A DNA stretch of 64,000 nt from Lentibacillus jeotgali (GCF_000224785.1 NZ_AGAV01000018.1:186001-250000); one strand, 5' to 3'; positions 47,193-56,500 are shown, counted from the first letter of the stretch. Notes: generated by a model not told the origin, from the letters alone. Made by a program: numbers and translations.

Positions 47193-48635
47193 ATGGAAGC
47201 ATTAAACATGTATATCAACGGCAAATGGGAAGACAGTCACGACAAAGAAACCATAAATGTCAATAATCCGTCCACGGGAGAGGTCATGACAACGATTCCT
47301 CGTGGCAAGAATGATGATGTTGATAAAGCGGTAAGAGCTGCTAAAGATTCATTCGTCAGTGAAGAATGGCGACGCGTCAAACCGTTTGAGCGAGGGAGAA
47401 TCCTGTGCGAGGTAGTGGCGCAGCTTAAAGAAAATCGGGATGAGCTGGCAAGGCTGGAAACAATGGACGTCGGCAAACCCTTAACACAGGGCTATGCTGA
47501 TATCGATGCTGCCATAAGATATTTTGAATTTTATGGAGGTGCAGCAGATAAAGTAATGGGCGACACAATCCCGATTGAGGACGGTCTCATCGATTATGTG
47601 ATCCGTGAACCAATTGGTGTGACAGCCCATATTGTACCATGGAATTATCCCATTCAAATATTATCGCGTAGCGTGGCTGCAGCGATAGCGATGGGCAATA
47701 CGGTCGTCGTAAAAAGTGCAGAAGATACGCCCCTGACAGCCGCAAAAATAGCGGAATACTTTGATCAGACAGATTTGCCTGAAGGTGTCTTTAATCATGT
47801 GACGGGTTACGGGTATGAAGCAGGCGCTGCTTTATCGTCTCATCCGCTGATTAATCATTTAACATTTACAGGCTCGGTTGGAACAGGGACAGCTGTTGCG
47901 AATGCTGCCACGTCGAATGTCGTGCCTGTGACACTTGAATTAGGCGGCAAATCGCCTAACATCGTTTTCTCGGATTGTGATGTTGATAAGGCGGTCGAAG
48001 GTGTTGTAAAAGCGATTATTCAGAATGCCGGGCAAACATGTTCTGCCGGATCAAGATTATTGATTGAAGAATCGTTTAAGCAAACATTCTTGGATAAGTT
48101 GGTTAATAAATTTAAAACATTATCGGTCGGTCCAGCTATAGATGATCACAACCTTGGCCCGATATTAAACCAAAAACAATTTGACCGGATTCTGGAATTT
48201 ATTTCGTTGGCTGAGCAGGAAGGAACTGTACTGACTGGCGGCAAACGCGTGAAGTATGAACAATACGAGAATGCGTGCTATCTGGAGCCAACCATCATCG
48301 ATAATCTCTCACTCAACAGCAAGGCTGCACAAGAAGAAATCTTTGGCCCGGTCCTGTCGGTGTTTACTTTTAAGAATGAGCAGGAAGCGATTGACATTGC
48401 CAACAGCACTGACTATGGTCTTGTGACAGGCATTTGGACAAAGGACATTAATAAAGCGCATTTATTAATGAGCCGAATCGATTCAGGCCAGGTTTTCATT
48501 AATAATTACGGTGCCGGCGGTGGGATACAAATGCCATTCGGCGGTTACAAGAAAAGCGGCTTTGGACGTGAAAAAGGCTGGATAGCTTTATACAATTATA
48601 CGCAAGTGAAGAATGTGGCGATTAAGTTTGATTAG
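47193..48635 (+). CDS. NAD-dependent aldehyde dehydrogenase, candidate aldopantoate dehydrogenase
   Basis: An ALDH-superfamily enzyme (betaine aldehyde dehydrogenase subgroup), 480 residues. Catalytic C283 in NAGQTCSAGSR, general base E249 in LELGGKSPN, and the NAD-binding FTGSVGTG are in place, as is PWNYP (149-153). GAGGTGGTGG precedes the ATG at 47193. It is the last gene of the operon, followed by a terminator. In the proposed pathway it would oxidise aldopantoate to 3,3-dimethylmalate. If that pathway is wrong, it would still process an aldehyde formed by the SDR. Confidence 0.9.
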   Translation: MEALNMYINGKWEDSHDKETINVNNPSTGEVMTTIPRGKNDDVDKAVRAAKDSFVSEEWRRVKPFERGRILCEVVAQLKENRDELARLETMDVGKPLTQGYADIDAAIRYFEFYGGAADKVMGDTIPIEDGLIDYVIREPIGVTAHIVPWNYPIQILSRSVAAAIAMGNTVVVKSAEDTPLTAAKIAEYFDQTDLPEGVFNHVTGYGYEAGAALSSHPLINHLTFTGSVGTGTAVANAATSNVVPVTLELGGKSPNIVFSDCDVDKAVEGVVKAIIQNAGQTCSAGSRLLIEESFKQTFLDKLVNKFKTLSVGPAIDDHNLGPILNQKQFDRILEFISLAEQEGTVLTGGKRVKYEQYENACYLEPTIIDNLSLNSKAAQEEIFGPVLSVFTFKNEQEAIDIANSTDYGLVTGIWTKDINKAHLLMSRIDSGQVFINNYGAGGGIQMPFGGYKKSGFGREKGWIALYNYTQVKNVAIKFD

Positions 48636-48645
48636 AATAAGTCGG

Positions 48646-48684
48646 TCCTGGAAGTCATAAATTGTGATTTCCGGGATATTTTTT
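48646..48684 (+). terminator. Terminator of the six-gene operon
   Basis: TCCTGGAAGTCA pairs with TGATTTCCGGGA (two mismatches), followed by TATTTTTT. Confidence 0.85.
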
Positions 48685-49105
48685 AGCAGTTAAGAAAAAG
48701 TATAAATATTTTCTTACTGCATAAGGGCAACTAAGGCTTTCGCCATAAAAGCTTGGCGATAAGCCAAGTTTTCTAATGAATTGAAGCAACTTTAGATTTA
48801 ACAACATGTCTAAAATAATAACAATATTTTTTACAGTATGATAAGTGTAATTTAGTTTTATACCACGTATTATTAATGATATATAATATTCCCAATAATT
48901 ATAAAAGTTTAACAAAGGAATAACAATCCATTTTGGAGTGATAAGATGATTTCGGAGAAATGAAAGCGTATTCAATGAGGCGAATCTAATAGTGAAATGG
49001 GGTGGGTATAAATATGGAAATTAATTTTTAGCTAGCAAGAACGATGAAAATTAAATAATTGTCGTACTTTAGTGTGCCAAATTCACAATTCAGAGGAGGA
49101 AACGT
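48685..49105. other. Regulatory region before the pyrimidine operon
   Basis: About 420 bp with no gene. A small hairpin (CTTGGC / GCCAAG at 48752-48768, then TTTT) and the cre site at 48960 are visible. The rest is A/T-rich and should hold the promoter. I do not see a riboswitch. Confidence 0.5.
48960..48975 (+). promoter_or_regulatory. cre site before the pyrimidine operon
   Basis: ATGAAAGCGTATTCAA fits the relaxed CcpA consensus WTGNNARCGNWWWCAW at every position, about 130 bp before the first gene. Confidence 0.65.
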
Positions 49106-50533
49106 ATGCGTACATTAATTAGAAACGGGATGATTGTAACAGCTGTTGACGAATTTGTTGGGGATGTACTTATAGATGGCGAGAAAATAATTGCTGTCGG
49201 TGAAAATTTAGATTCGATGGCTGACCAAATAGTAGATGCGAAAGGGAAATATGTTCTTCCTGGCGGGGTAGATCAGCATGTCCATTATTCCTTTGAGTTT
49301 AAAGGCGAGCGCGTAAGAGGATTTGAAACCTCAAATGCTGCTGTTGCTGGGGGAACCACAACGGTTGTTGAATTTGTGAATCAAGAACAGGGCAAGGGGA
49401 TGGCAGATACCATTTTTGATATGGATAAGAACGAAGTTGCGCATCAGGCCATGGCAGATTATTCGTACCATGCTGTCGTATGTGACCCAGTGGATACAAC
49501 ATTTGAGGAAATTGCGGATTTGCCTAATAGGGGAATTTCGACTGTAAAATTGTTCATGGCTTATAAGGGAATGCCGTTTCACAGTGATGATGAGGCCCTT
49601 TACAAAGCATTAAAGGCAGCAAAGGAAGCCGGCGTCACGGTCATGGTTCATTGTGAGAATGCCGATGTTATCGATCTTCTTCAAAAGAAACTGATCTCCG
49701 AAGGTAAGACTGATCCATATTACCATGCAGTATCAAGACCAGCAAGAGTGGAACTGGAGGCGACTCAGCGTGTAATTAATCTTGCAGCTATGGCTGAAGC
49801 CCCAGTTTACATTGTTCATGTCACAGCCGAAAATGTGATGAAAGCCATTCGGAACGCCAAAAATGAAGGGCTCCCGGTTTATGGCGAAACATGTGTCCAA
49901 TATCTGATGCTTGATGAAGATAATTTAGCTGAGCCTAATTTTGAAGGGGCTAAATATGTGATGTCGCCTGCACTCCGTACTAAAACGGACCAGGAGGCCT
50001 TGTGGCAAGCAGTTGATAATGGCTGGCTGAACGCTATCAGTACCGACCATTGCGGATTTGACTGGGCCTCACAAAAACATATGGGCGTTGATGACTTTAC
50101 CAATATCCCAAATGGTGCACCTGGTGTAGAAAATCGCCTAGGCATTCTTTGGACATATGGAGTAAACACTGGAAAGCTCTCCAGACAGCAGTTTGTTGAC
50201 CTATTTGCAACGACACCTGCAAAGAATATGGGATTAGATCATTGCAAGGGACATATTGGTGTTGGTATGGATGCGGATATTGTTTTATATGACCCTAATG
50301 AATCGTCGATTATATCGAATGAGAACAGTCTGCACGGTGTCGACTATAGTACGTTTGAGGGGTATAAACAGGAAGGGAAAGTGGATAAAGTATTCCTTCG
50401 CGGCAAACTCATGGTTAATGATGGAGAATTCATTGGTGAAAAAGGTGATGGAAGGTTTATCCACGGAGAACCGTTTGCCCTGTGCTTTGATGATACGAAA
50501 GAAACCACAGAGTTGGATAAATCGCGGAGTTAA
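49106..50533 (+). CDS. hydA: Dihydropyrimidinase (D-hydantoinase)
   Basis: Opens the ring of dihydrouracil or dihydrothymine to N-carbamoyl-beta-amino acids, the second step of reductive pyrimidine degradation. 475 residues, amidohydrolase fold. The di-metal site is complete: H58 and H60 (DQHVH), carbamylated K148 (STVKLF), H182, H238 and D314 (STDHCGF). AGAGGAGG precedes the ATG. It heads an operon with preT, preA, an NCS1 permease and a carbamoylase, which fixes its role as dihydropyrimidinase rather than a general hydantoinase. Confidence 0.95.
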   Translation: MRTLIRNGMIVTAVDEFVGDVLIDGEKIIAVGENLDSMADQIVDAKGKYVLPGGVDQHVHYSFEFKGERVRGFETSNAAVAGGTTTVVEFVNQEQGKGMADTIFDMDKNEVAHQAMADYSYHAVVCDPVDTTFEEIADLPNRGISTVKLFMAYKGMPFHSDDEALYKALKAAKEAGVTVMVHCENADVIDLLQKKLISEGKTDPYYHAVSRPARVELEATQRVINLAAMAEAPVYIVHVTAENVMKAIRNAKNEGLPVYGETCVQYLMLDEDNLAEPNFEGAKYVMSPALRTKTDQEALWQAVDNGWLNAISTDHCGFDWASQKHMGVDDFTNIPNGAPGVENRLGILWTYGVNTGKLSRQQFVDLFATTPAKNMGLDHCKGHIGVGMDADIVLYDPNESSIISNENSLHGVDYSTFEGYKQEGKVDKVFLRGKLMVNDGEFIGEKGDGRFIHGEPFALCFDDTKETTELDKSRS

Positions 50534-50631
50534 TAACCTGGATAATGTTTTTTCCTATACGCTATTAATTATTCGATACGAAGGAAATGATAATTTAAAT
50601 TTCTATCATAAAGAAAAGGAGGGGCTTATTA

Positions 50632-52005
50632 TTGGGAAATCTACTACAAAATTTACTGTCGGATGAAGATCTGGCCCAAAATTTTGCGGAGTCGAAGCCA
50701 AGTTATAATGCGCAAGAAGCACTTGATGAGGCAAACCGCTGCCTATATTGTTACGATGCACCTTGTATAAAGGCCTGTCCAACTGGGATTGATATCCCTA
50801 GTTTTATTAAAAAGATTGCGTCCGGAAATTTAAAAGGCTCGGCAAAAACCATTATGGAAGAGAATCCCATCGGCGCAAGCTGTGCGCGTGTTTGTCCAAC
50901 AGAGGAATTATGTGAAGGGGCATGTGTCCTTAATGATTCTACTAAGCCGATTATGATTGGTGACTTACAACGCTTTGCAACAGATTGGTCAATTAAGAAT
51001 GAACAAGTCATGTTTAAAGTTGGAAAGAAGAACGGAAAGCGAATTGCGATTGTTGGCAGTGGTCCAGCAGGTTTATCGGCGGCTCGCGAGCTAGGACGAC
51101 TGGGTTATGAGGTGACGGTTTTTGAATCTAAGGGTGAAGCCGGTGGATTAGACACCCATGGTATTGTTCCATTTCGGCTTCCAAAGGACATTTCGTTATG
51201 GGAGGTGGAACAGGTTGAGAGCTTAGGTGTTGAGATTCGTACAAATGCCGAAGTTGGTAAAGATATTTTTGCAGCGGACCTTGTGAGTGATTATGATTCC
51301 GTCATACTTACTGCAGGAATGTCAAAGGTGCCGATGTTAGGTATTGATGGGGAAGATTTAGAAGGCGTTTACGACGCGATTGATTTGGTTGAAGAAACAA
51401 AGAATGAAAACTATTCGACTGAATTTATTGGGAAGCGAGCTGCTGTCATTGGGGCAGGAAATACAGCGATCGATGGTGCGACGACATCGGTAAGGCTTGG
51501 TGCCGATAATGTTAAAATTCTCTATCGGCGGACAGAAGCGGAAATGTCAGCGTACGATTTTGAATACGAATTTGCCAAACAGGACGGGGTTGAGTTCAGG
51601 TGGTTAATTGCACCTAAGCGTTTGATTGGTGACCGTAATGACCATGTAAAACAGATAGAATGTGTTCGCATGGAATTAAAAGAAGCAGGATCTGATGGAC
51701 GCATGCGACCGGTAGAAATAGAAGGATCCGAATTTTTAATGGATGTGGATATTGTCATCAAGGCGATTGGTCAAACGCGACATCATCAATTAATCGATGA
51801 GTTTGGCTTGGAACATCATAATGGTGTTGTAAAGGTAGACAATGAAACATACTTGACTTCCCAACCGAAAGTCTATGCTGCAGGCGATGTGGTCTTTGAA
51901 AAAGGTGTTGGCGAAGCAATGGCGGTATCTGCTGCACAGCAGGGAAAAGAGACAGCCTATGCCATACATCAGCAATTTAAAGCTTCGGAATTAGGTAATG
52001 TGTAA
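50632..52005 (+). CDS. preT: Dihydropyrimidine dehydrogenase, NADH-binding subunit
   Basis: The FAD/[4Fe-4S] subunit that takes electrons from NAD(P)H and passes them to PreA for reduction of uracil and thymine. 457 residues. An N-terminal glutamate-synthase-like iron-sulfur domain (CLYCYDAPCIKACPTGIDI, then CARVCPTEELCEGAC) is followed by two dinucleotide folds (VGSGPAGLSAA for FAD, IGAGNTAIDGA for NADH). The start is TTG with AAGGAGGGG upstream. It follows hydA by 98 bp and precedes preA. Confidence 0.94.
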   Translation: MGNLLQNLLSDEDLAQNFAESKPSYNAQEALDEANRCLYCYDAPCIKACPTGIDIPSFIKKIASGNLKGSAKTIMEENPIGASCARVCPTEELCEGACVLNDSTKPIMIGDLQRFATDWSIKNEQVMFKVGKKNGKRIAIVGSGPAGLSAARELGRLGYEVTVFESKGEAGGLDTHGIVPFRLPKDISLWEVEQVESLGVEIRTNAEVGKDIFAADLVSDYDSVILTAGMSKVPMLGIDGEDLEGVYDAIDLVEETKNENYSTEFIGKRAAVIGAGNTAIDGATTSVRLGADNVKILYRRTEAEMSAYDFEYEFAKQDGVEFRWLIAPKRLIGDRNDHVKQIECVRMELKEAGSDGRMRPVEIEGSEFLMDVDIVIKAIGQTRHHQLIDEFGLEHHNGVVKVDNETYLTSQPKVYAAGDVVFEKGVGEAMAVSAAQQGKETAYAIHQQFKASELGNV

Positions 52006-52035
52006 AAAGGGACTACGAATGATTGGAGGATGAAT

Positions 52036-53304
52036 ATGGCTGATATTAGTATCAACTTTGCAGGGATTGAGTCCCCTAACCCCTATTGGCTCGCATCTGC
52101 ACCACCAACAAATACAGGTTATCAAGTGCAACGTGCATTTGAAGCTGGATGGGGTGGAGCTGTATGGAAAACTCTTTGTGAACCGGTGTTGAATGTTACC
52201 TCGCGTTTTGGTGCGCATCACTTTAATGGCCAGCGGGTAGCAGGCTTTAACAACATTGAGTTAGTCTCCGATCGTCCCATTGAGGACAACTTAAAAGAGA
52301 TCTATGAAACAAAGAAGCGTTTTCCGGATCATCCCATTATTGCTTCATTAATGGTGGAACCACAGCGGGATAAATGGCATGAAATTGTCAAGCGGGTTCA
52401 AGATGTAGGGGTAGATGGGTTTGAATTAAATCTAGGTTGTCCGCATGGCATGTCAGAACGAGGAATGGGATCAGCGGTAGGCCAGCATCCAGACTTAGTA
52501 GAAAAGTCAACACTGTATGCGAAGGAAGTCGCTGAGGTGCCAGTCATTACTAAACTAACACCGAACATTACAGATATAACCGCCACGGCAAGAGCTGCAG
52601 AACGCGGTGGAGCTGATGCCGTAAGTATGATCAATACTATCAATAGTTTAATAGGCGTGGACCTCGATACATGGAACCCAACACCTAATGTGAATGGAAA
52701 GGGCGCCCATGGCGGATACTGCGGGCCGGCTGTTAAACCGATTGCCTTAAATATGATTGGAGAATGTGCGCGGCAGCCGGACATTAATATTCCGATTTCG
52801 GGAATAGGTGGTATTTCAACTTGGCAGGATACCGTTGAATTTATGCTGATGGGGTCCGGGGGTGTACAGGTATGTACAGCCGCCATGCATCATGGATTCA
52901 GTATTATTGATGATTTGACCGAGGGTTTAAGTAATTACTTGGATGATAAAGGGATTGCTTCTGTAAGTGAACTCGTTGGCAAATCAGTTGAAAAATATAC
53001 TGACTGGAGCAACCTGGATTTAAATCATCGAATGGTTGCCCGTATTAATAATGATATTTGTATTAATTGTAATAAGTGTCATATTGCTTGTGAGGATACA
53101 GCCCATCAGTGTATCGATATGCTGATAGATGAAAATGGAAATGATTATTTAGAGGTCAGGGAAGACGAATGTGTCGGATGTAACCTTTGCTCAATCGTTT
53201 GTCCGGTTGAGGGGGCAATCGATATGGTAGATTTGGAGCCGACCGAACCGCCAATGTCCTGGAACAATCGAGAGTCCGCTTTAGAAATGCTGAATAATAA
53301 ATAG
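52036..53304 (+). CDS. preA: Dihydropyrimidine dehydrogenase, catalytic subunit
   Basis: Reduces uracil or thymine to the 5,6-dihydro form. About 422 residues: an FMN TIM barrel of the dihydroorotate dehydrogenase type (SAPPTN, GFELNLGCPHGMSERGMG, TKLTPN, SGIGGI), then a ferredoxin tail with two [4Fe-4S] motifs (CINCNKCHIAC and CVGCNLCSIVCP). The family active-site Cys lies in LGCPHGM. ATG at 52036 is preferred since GGAGG ends 6 nt upstream; ATG 52030 overlaps that site. Confidence 0.95.
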   Translation: MADISINFAGIESPNPYWLASAPPTNTGYQVQRAFEAGWGGAVWKTLCEPVLNVTSRFGAHHFNGQRVAGFNNIELVSDRPIEDNLKEIYETKKRFPDHPIIASLMVEPQRDKWHEIVKRVQDVGVDGFELNLGCPHGMSERGMGSAVGQHPDLVEKSTLYAKEVAEVPVITKLTPNITDITATARAAERGGADAVSMINTINSLIGVDLDTWNPTPNVNGKGAHGGYCGPAVKPIALNMIGECARQPDINIPISGIGGISTWQDTVEFMLMGSGGVQVCTAAMHHGFSIIDDLTEGLSNYLDDKGIASVSELVGKSVEKYTDWSNLDLNHRMVARINNDICINCNKCHIACEDTAHQCIDMLIDENGNDYLEVREDECVGCNLCSIVCPVEGAIDMVDLEPTEPPMSWNNRESALEMLNNK

Positions 53305-53379
53305 TGGCCGGGGAATTTAATAGGGAAGAAAACAGAAAAGGTGGAGGATTTTGTTGAGTTAAGGTCATTAATCGAGGAT

Positions 53380-53414
53380 GAAGCTGTTTGATGGATTGAG
53401 AATCAAACAGCTTC
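53380..53414 (+). other. 13-bp perfect hairpin between preA and the permease
   Basis: GAAGCTGTTTGAT pairs exactly with ATCAAACAGCTTC around a 9-nt loop. No T-run follows, so it is a better candidate for mRNA processing or stabilisation, or partial attenuation, than a full terminator. Confidence 0.6.
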
Positions 53415-53446
53415 ATAATCCTTAATAAACTAAAAGGGGACGAACG

Positions 53447-54919
53447 ATGGGAAAGCCCAATAAAAACAACTCGTATCTAAAGTCACCAGATTTACTTCCA
53501 ATTGGTTATAATCAGCGGAAGATAGGAATCATGGGATTTTTTGCAATGTGGGTTGGGATGGCCATACTTTTAGCAACCTTTGATATTGGAGCTTCTGGAG
53601 TACAGAGTATTTCCTTACCCTGGGTAGTACTGGCAACCTTGATAGGTTGTGTTGCTGTTGGTATATTTATTTCCCTGGTTGGAGATATCGGGGTTGAGCA
53701 TGGATTATCATTTCCAGTCTATATGAGGGCTCCGTTTGGCATAGTTGGTACACATATACCCTCGGTAGCACGAGCAGTAACAGCTTCATTTTGGTTTGGG
53801 ATAAATACGTATTTTGGTTCTACTGCGATCAATTCAATCATCCATACGATCAACTCGGGGTTTGATAACTGGCTATTATGTTATATCGTGTTTGCCCTTG
53901 TACAGCTAATCAATACCGCTTCTGGTATTAAATGGGTAGAACGATTTGCGGACTTTGCCGCTCCAATCATTATTATTCTATCTTTAGTCATCTATCATAC
54001 CTTGACGACAGATATCGTTGAACAAGGGGGCGATGTCTGGGCTTGGGCAGCGAGTCCGGTTACGGGTGGCGCGGCAGTTACAGCGTTTATGGTTGTGATT
54101 TTTGCCAATATGGGCTTTTGGGCAACATTAGGTTGCGATATCCCGACAATATCACGCTTTTTTAAAGCACCCAAATATGAAAGAAATTGGTTTAAACGTA
54201 ACAGAACGAATTTGATTGGCAGCCTGATCGCTATGCCATTGACGGAAACATTTATGATTATGATTGGTGCTGCAGCCTTTATGGTAGCAGGTAGCTCCAA
54301 CCCGGTTATTGCCTTGCAGGAGACAGCTTCCGGATGGATGTTGGCTATACTGCTCCTAATGATCGTACTGACTCAGTGGTCTACTAATACTGCGGCAAAT
54401 ATTGTACCAGCTGCAGCTATTTTTTCAAACACGCTAGGACCTAAAGCATCCAATGCAATTGCGGTATTTGTTGTAGGCATTGTTGGGACGATTATTCAGC
54501 CTTGGAGTGTCTATGAAATATTGACTCAGGCGCTGTTATTTTTCGGGGCCGTGTTGTCAGCAATAAGCGGGATTCTCGTTGTCGATTATTATGTGTTGCG
54601 GAAGCGAAGGGTGAATGTACAGGAACTGTACCAGCATGGGGGACAGTTTAAGTTTCACGGCGGTGTAAATATTGCTGGTTTTATTGCCTGGGTGATTGGC
54701 GGAATTGTAGCCATTCTTCTCATGGATTATTCGTTTATCGTAGGTTTTGTTATAGCGGGAGCCATTTACTATGTGCTGGCTAAGTATTGGTACTTCAAAA
54801 GATTTCCACAGGCGGAAATAGAAGATCCAAATGACGAGAGATATCTGGGAATTACTGTAGGACGCGATTGGGTGATTGATGAAGATAGTGAAAATAATCA
54901 GGATGAAGTGATAGGGTAA
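53447..54919 (+). CDS. NCS1 family nucleobase permease
   Basis: A 490-residue transporter of the nucleobase:cation symporter-1 family (cytosine, uracil, allantoin, hydantoin) with 12 predicted helices. The family region is near helix 1 (MGFFAMWVGMAILLATFDIG) and NMGFWATLGCDIPTISRFF lies in the middle. Its place within the pyrimidine operon points to uracil, thymine or dihydropyrimidine uptake. The ATG follows AGGGGACG. A hairpin separates it from preA, but no promoter is obvious. Confidence 0.92.
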   Translation: MGKPNKNNSYLKSPDLLPIGYNQRKIGIMGFFAMWVGMAILLATFDIGASGVQSISLPWVVLATLIGCVAVGIFISLVGDIGVEHGLSFPVYMRAPFGIVGTHIPSVARAVTASFWFGINTYFGSTAINSIIHTINSGFDNWLLCYIVFALVQLINTASGIKWVERFADFAAPIIIILSLVIYHTLTTDIVEQGGDVWAWAASPVTGGAAVTAFMVVIFANMGFWATLGCDIPTISRFFKAPKYERNWFKRNRTNLIGSLIAMPLTETFMIMIGAAAFMVAGSSNPVIALQETASGWMLAILLLMIVLTQWSTNTAANIVPAAAIFSNTLGPKASNAIAVFVVGIVGTIIQPWSVYEILTQALLFFGAVLSAISGILVVDYYVLRKRRVNVQELYQHGGQFKFHGGVNIAGFIAWVIGGIVAILLMDYSFIVGFVIAGAIYYVLAKYWYFKRFPQAEIEDPNDERYLGITVGRDWVIDEDSENNQDEVIG

Positions 54920-54938
54920 CGGAAGGAGGAATATATCA

Positions 54939-55160
54939 TTGTCAAACTATGACGATTTTTTATCGGAAAAACTTCAAATTGATGAATTGGTGCAAAATGG
55001 ATATACCATGACAGGTTCAAGAGGGACACTTGATGGAGATGTGGTTGAATTTCAGAATAAAACAACGTCTGATAAAAAAACAATACTCTTAACCAACCCG
55101 GATAGCCGCAAGTATTTTACAACATTGTACATCAAGCAGCAAAAACAAATGGTAGAGTAA
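54939..55160 (+). CDS. Small protein of the pyrimidine operon, unknown function
   Basis: A 73-residue soluble protein, start TTG after GGAAGGAGG, lying 19 bp after the permease and 34 bp before the carbamoylase. I do not recognise it. It is polar, with a beta-strand-like middle (GTLDGDVVEF) and a basic C-terminus, and has no Cys and no membrane segment. Strong translation signals and position within the operon make it a real gene. It might assist the permease or an enzyme of the pathway. Confidence 0.75.
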   Translation: MSNYDDFLSEKLQIDELVQNGYTMTGSRGTLDGDVVEFQNKTTSDKKTILLTNPDSRKYFTTLYIKQQKQMVE

Positions 55161-55194
55161 CCATTAGAGAAAGATTGGATAGGAGGCAATAATA

Positions 55195-56430
55195 ATGGAA
55201 AAACAAAAGGTACTTATCAATGGTGAGCGGTTAAAAAATACCGTTGAAGAGTTCGCCGATTTTGGCAGAACCGAAAACAATGGCGTTAACCGTTTAGCAT
55301 TATCTGAAATGGACCTAAAAGTCAGAAAGCATTTCCAATCCGAGTGTGAAAAGCTGGGGATGATGGTCGTGTGGGATGATATGGCCAATATGTACGCAAC
55401 ATTGTCAGGAACGAATAATGATCAGCCTCCATTAGTTGTCGGGTCGCATTTGGATTCTGTAAAAAAGGGAGGACGTTTTGACGGTGTGCTCGGTGTACTG
55501 ACGGGACTGGAAGTAGTCCGAACGATTGTTGAAAATGGGATCAAGCCACAAGTACCGATCGTTGTTGCTAATATTACCAATGAAGAAGGTGCACGATTTG
55601 AACCCGCAATGATGTCTTCCGGTGTGCTTTCCGGACATTTTGATAAAACGGCCATGCTGCGGTCAACGGATTCGGAAGGTGTTACATTTGGAGAAGCGCT
55701 TAAAAACAGTGGTTTTGAAGGAAAAGAAGAGAATCGCTTAAAAGATGCAGCTGCTTTTTTAGAGTTACACATTGAACAGGGGCCTGTATTAGAAAGTGAA
55801 TCACTGCAGATTGGTGTCGTTGAAGGCGTCGTTGGCATGGTCAACTATGAGATCGAGGTAAACGGTGATTCCGACCATGCAGGTACAACGCCAATGCCAA
55901 TACGACAAGATGCATTGTTTGCTGCCAATAACTTGATCACTGAAATACGTGAGAAAATGAATAAATTGGATGATAAATTGGTATATACGATAGGCAGAAT
56001 GAATGTAAGTCCAAACATTCATACCGTCATACCCAATAAAGTTGTGTTTACCTTGGAGGCAAGACATCAAGATGCCAACACTATCAGGCAAGTAGAGGAA
56101 ATTATTCAAGGGCTCCCGGAATCTTCGGGTAAGGAAAAATGTAACGTGAAAACAACTAAACAATGGGACCGGAATACAGTATGGTTTGATGAGCATATCG
56201 TCAATTCACTGGAACAATCGGCTAAAAATATCGGATATTCCTATAAGCGTATGGTAAGTGGTGCTGGACATGATGCACAGTTTATTTCAACCTATAATCC
56301 AACTGCCATGATATTTGTACCGAGTGTAAATGGTAAAAGCCATGCGGAAGATGAACTGACACCATGGGAAGACTGTGAAAACGGGGTTAATGTTATGCTG
56401 CAAACAGTTTTGGGCCTAGCCACAAAGTAA
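55195..56430 (+). CDS. Zn-dependent carbamoyl-amino-acid hydrolase (beta-ureidopropionase)
   Basis: Hydrolyses N-carbamoyl-beta-alanine to beta-alanine, carbon dioxide and ammonia, completing pyrimidine breakdown. 411 residues of the M20 hydantoinase/carbamoylase subfamily. Metal ligands H85 (GSHLDSV), D96 (GGRFDG), E131 in NEEGARF, H192 (LHIEQGP) and a C-terminal His in KSHAEDELTPW are present, as is the substrate-binding NIHTVIPN. GGAGG precedes the ATG. N-carbamoyl-L-amino acids are also used by close relatives. It is the last gene of the operon. Confidence 0.93.
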   Translation: MEKQKVLINGERLKNTVEEFADFGRTENNGVNRLALSEMDLKVRKHFQSECEKLGMMVVWDDMANMYATLSGTNNDQPPLVVGSHLDSVKKGGRFDGVLGVLTGLEVVRTIVENGIKPQVPIVVANITNEEGARFEPAMMSSGVLSGHFDKTAMLRSTDSEGVTFGEALKNSGFEGKEENRLKDAAAFLELHIEQGPVLESESLQIGVVEGVVGMVNYEIEVNGDSDHAGTTPMPIRQDALFAANNLITEIREKMNKLDDKLVYTIGRMNVSPNIHTVIPNKVVFTLEARHQDANTIRQVEEIIQGLPESSGKEKCNVKTTKQWDRNTVWFDEHIVNSLEQSAKNIGYSYKRMVSGAGHDAQFISTYNPTAMIFVPSVNGKSHAEDELTPWEDCENGVNVMLQTVLGLATK

Positions 56431-56453
56431 AGTTTTACATTGTGACTAGATGT

Positions 56454-56500
56454 CAAATGGTTGAAAGAAATCGATCACTTAAATTTCTTTCAACCATTTG
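56454..56500 (+). terminator. Long hairpin after the pyrimidine operon
   Basis: An 18-bp perfect stem: CAAATGGTTGAAAGAAAT at 56454 with its complement at 56483-56500, 11-nt loop. Only weak U-richness follows, but strength and place suggest a terminator. Confidence 0.7.
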
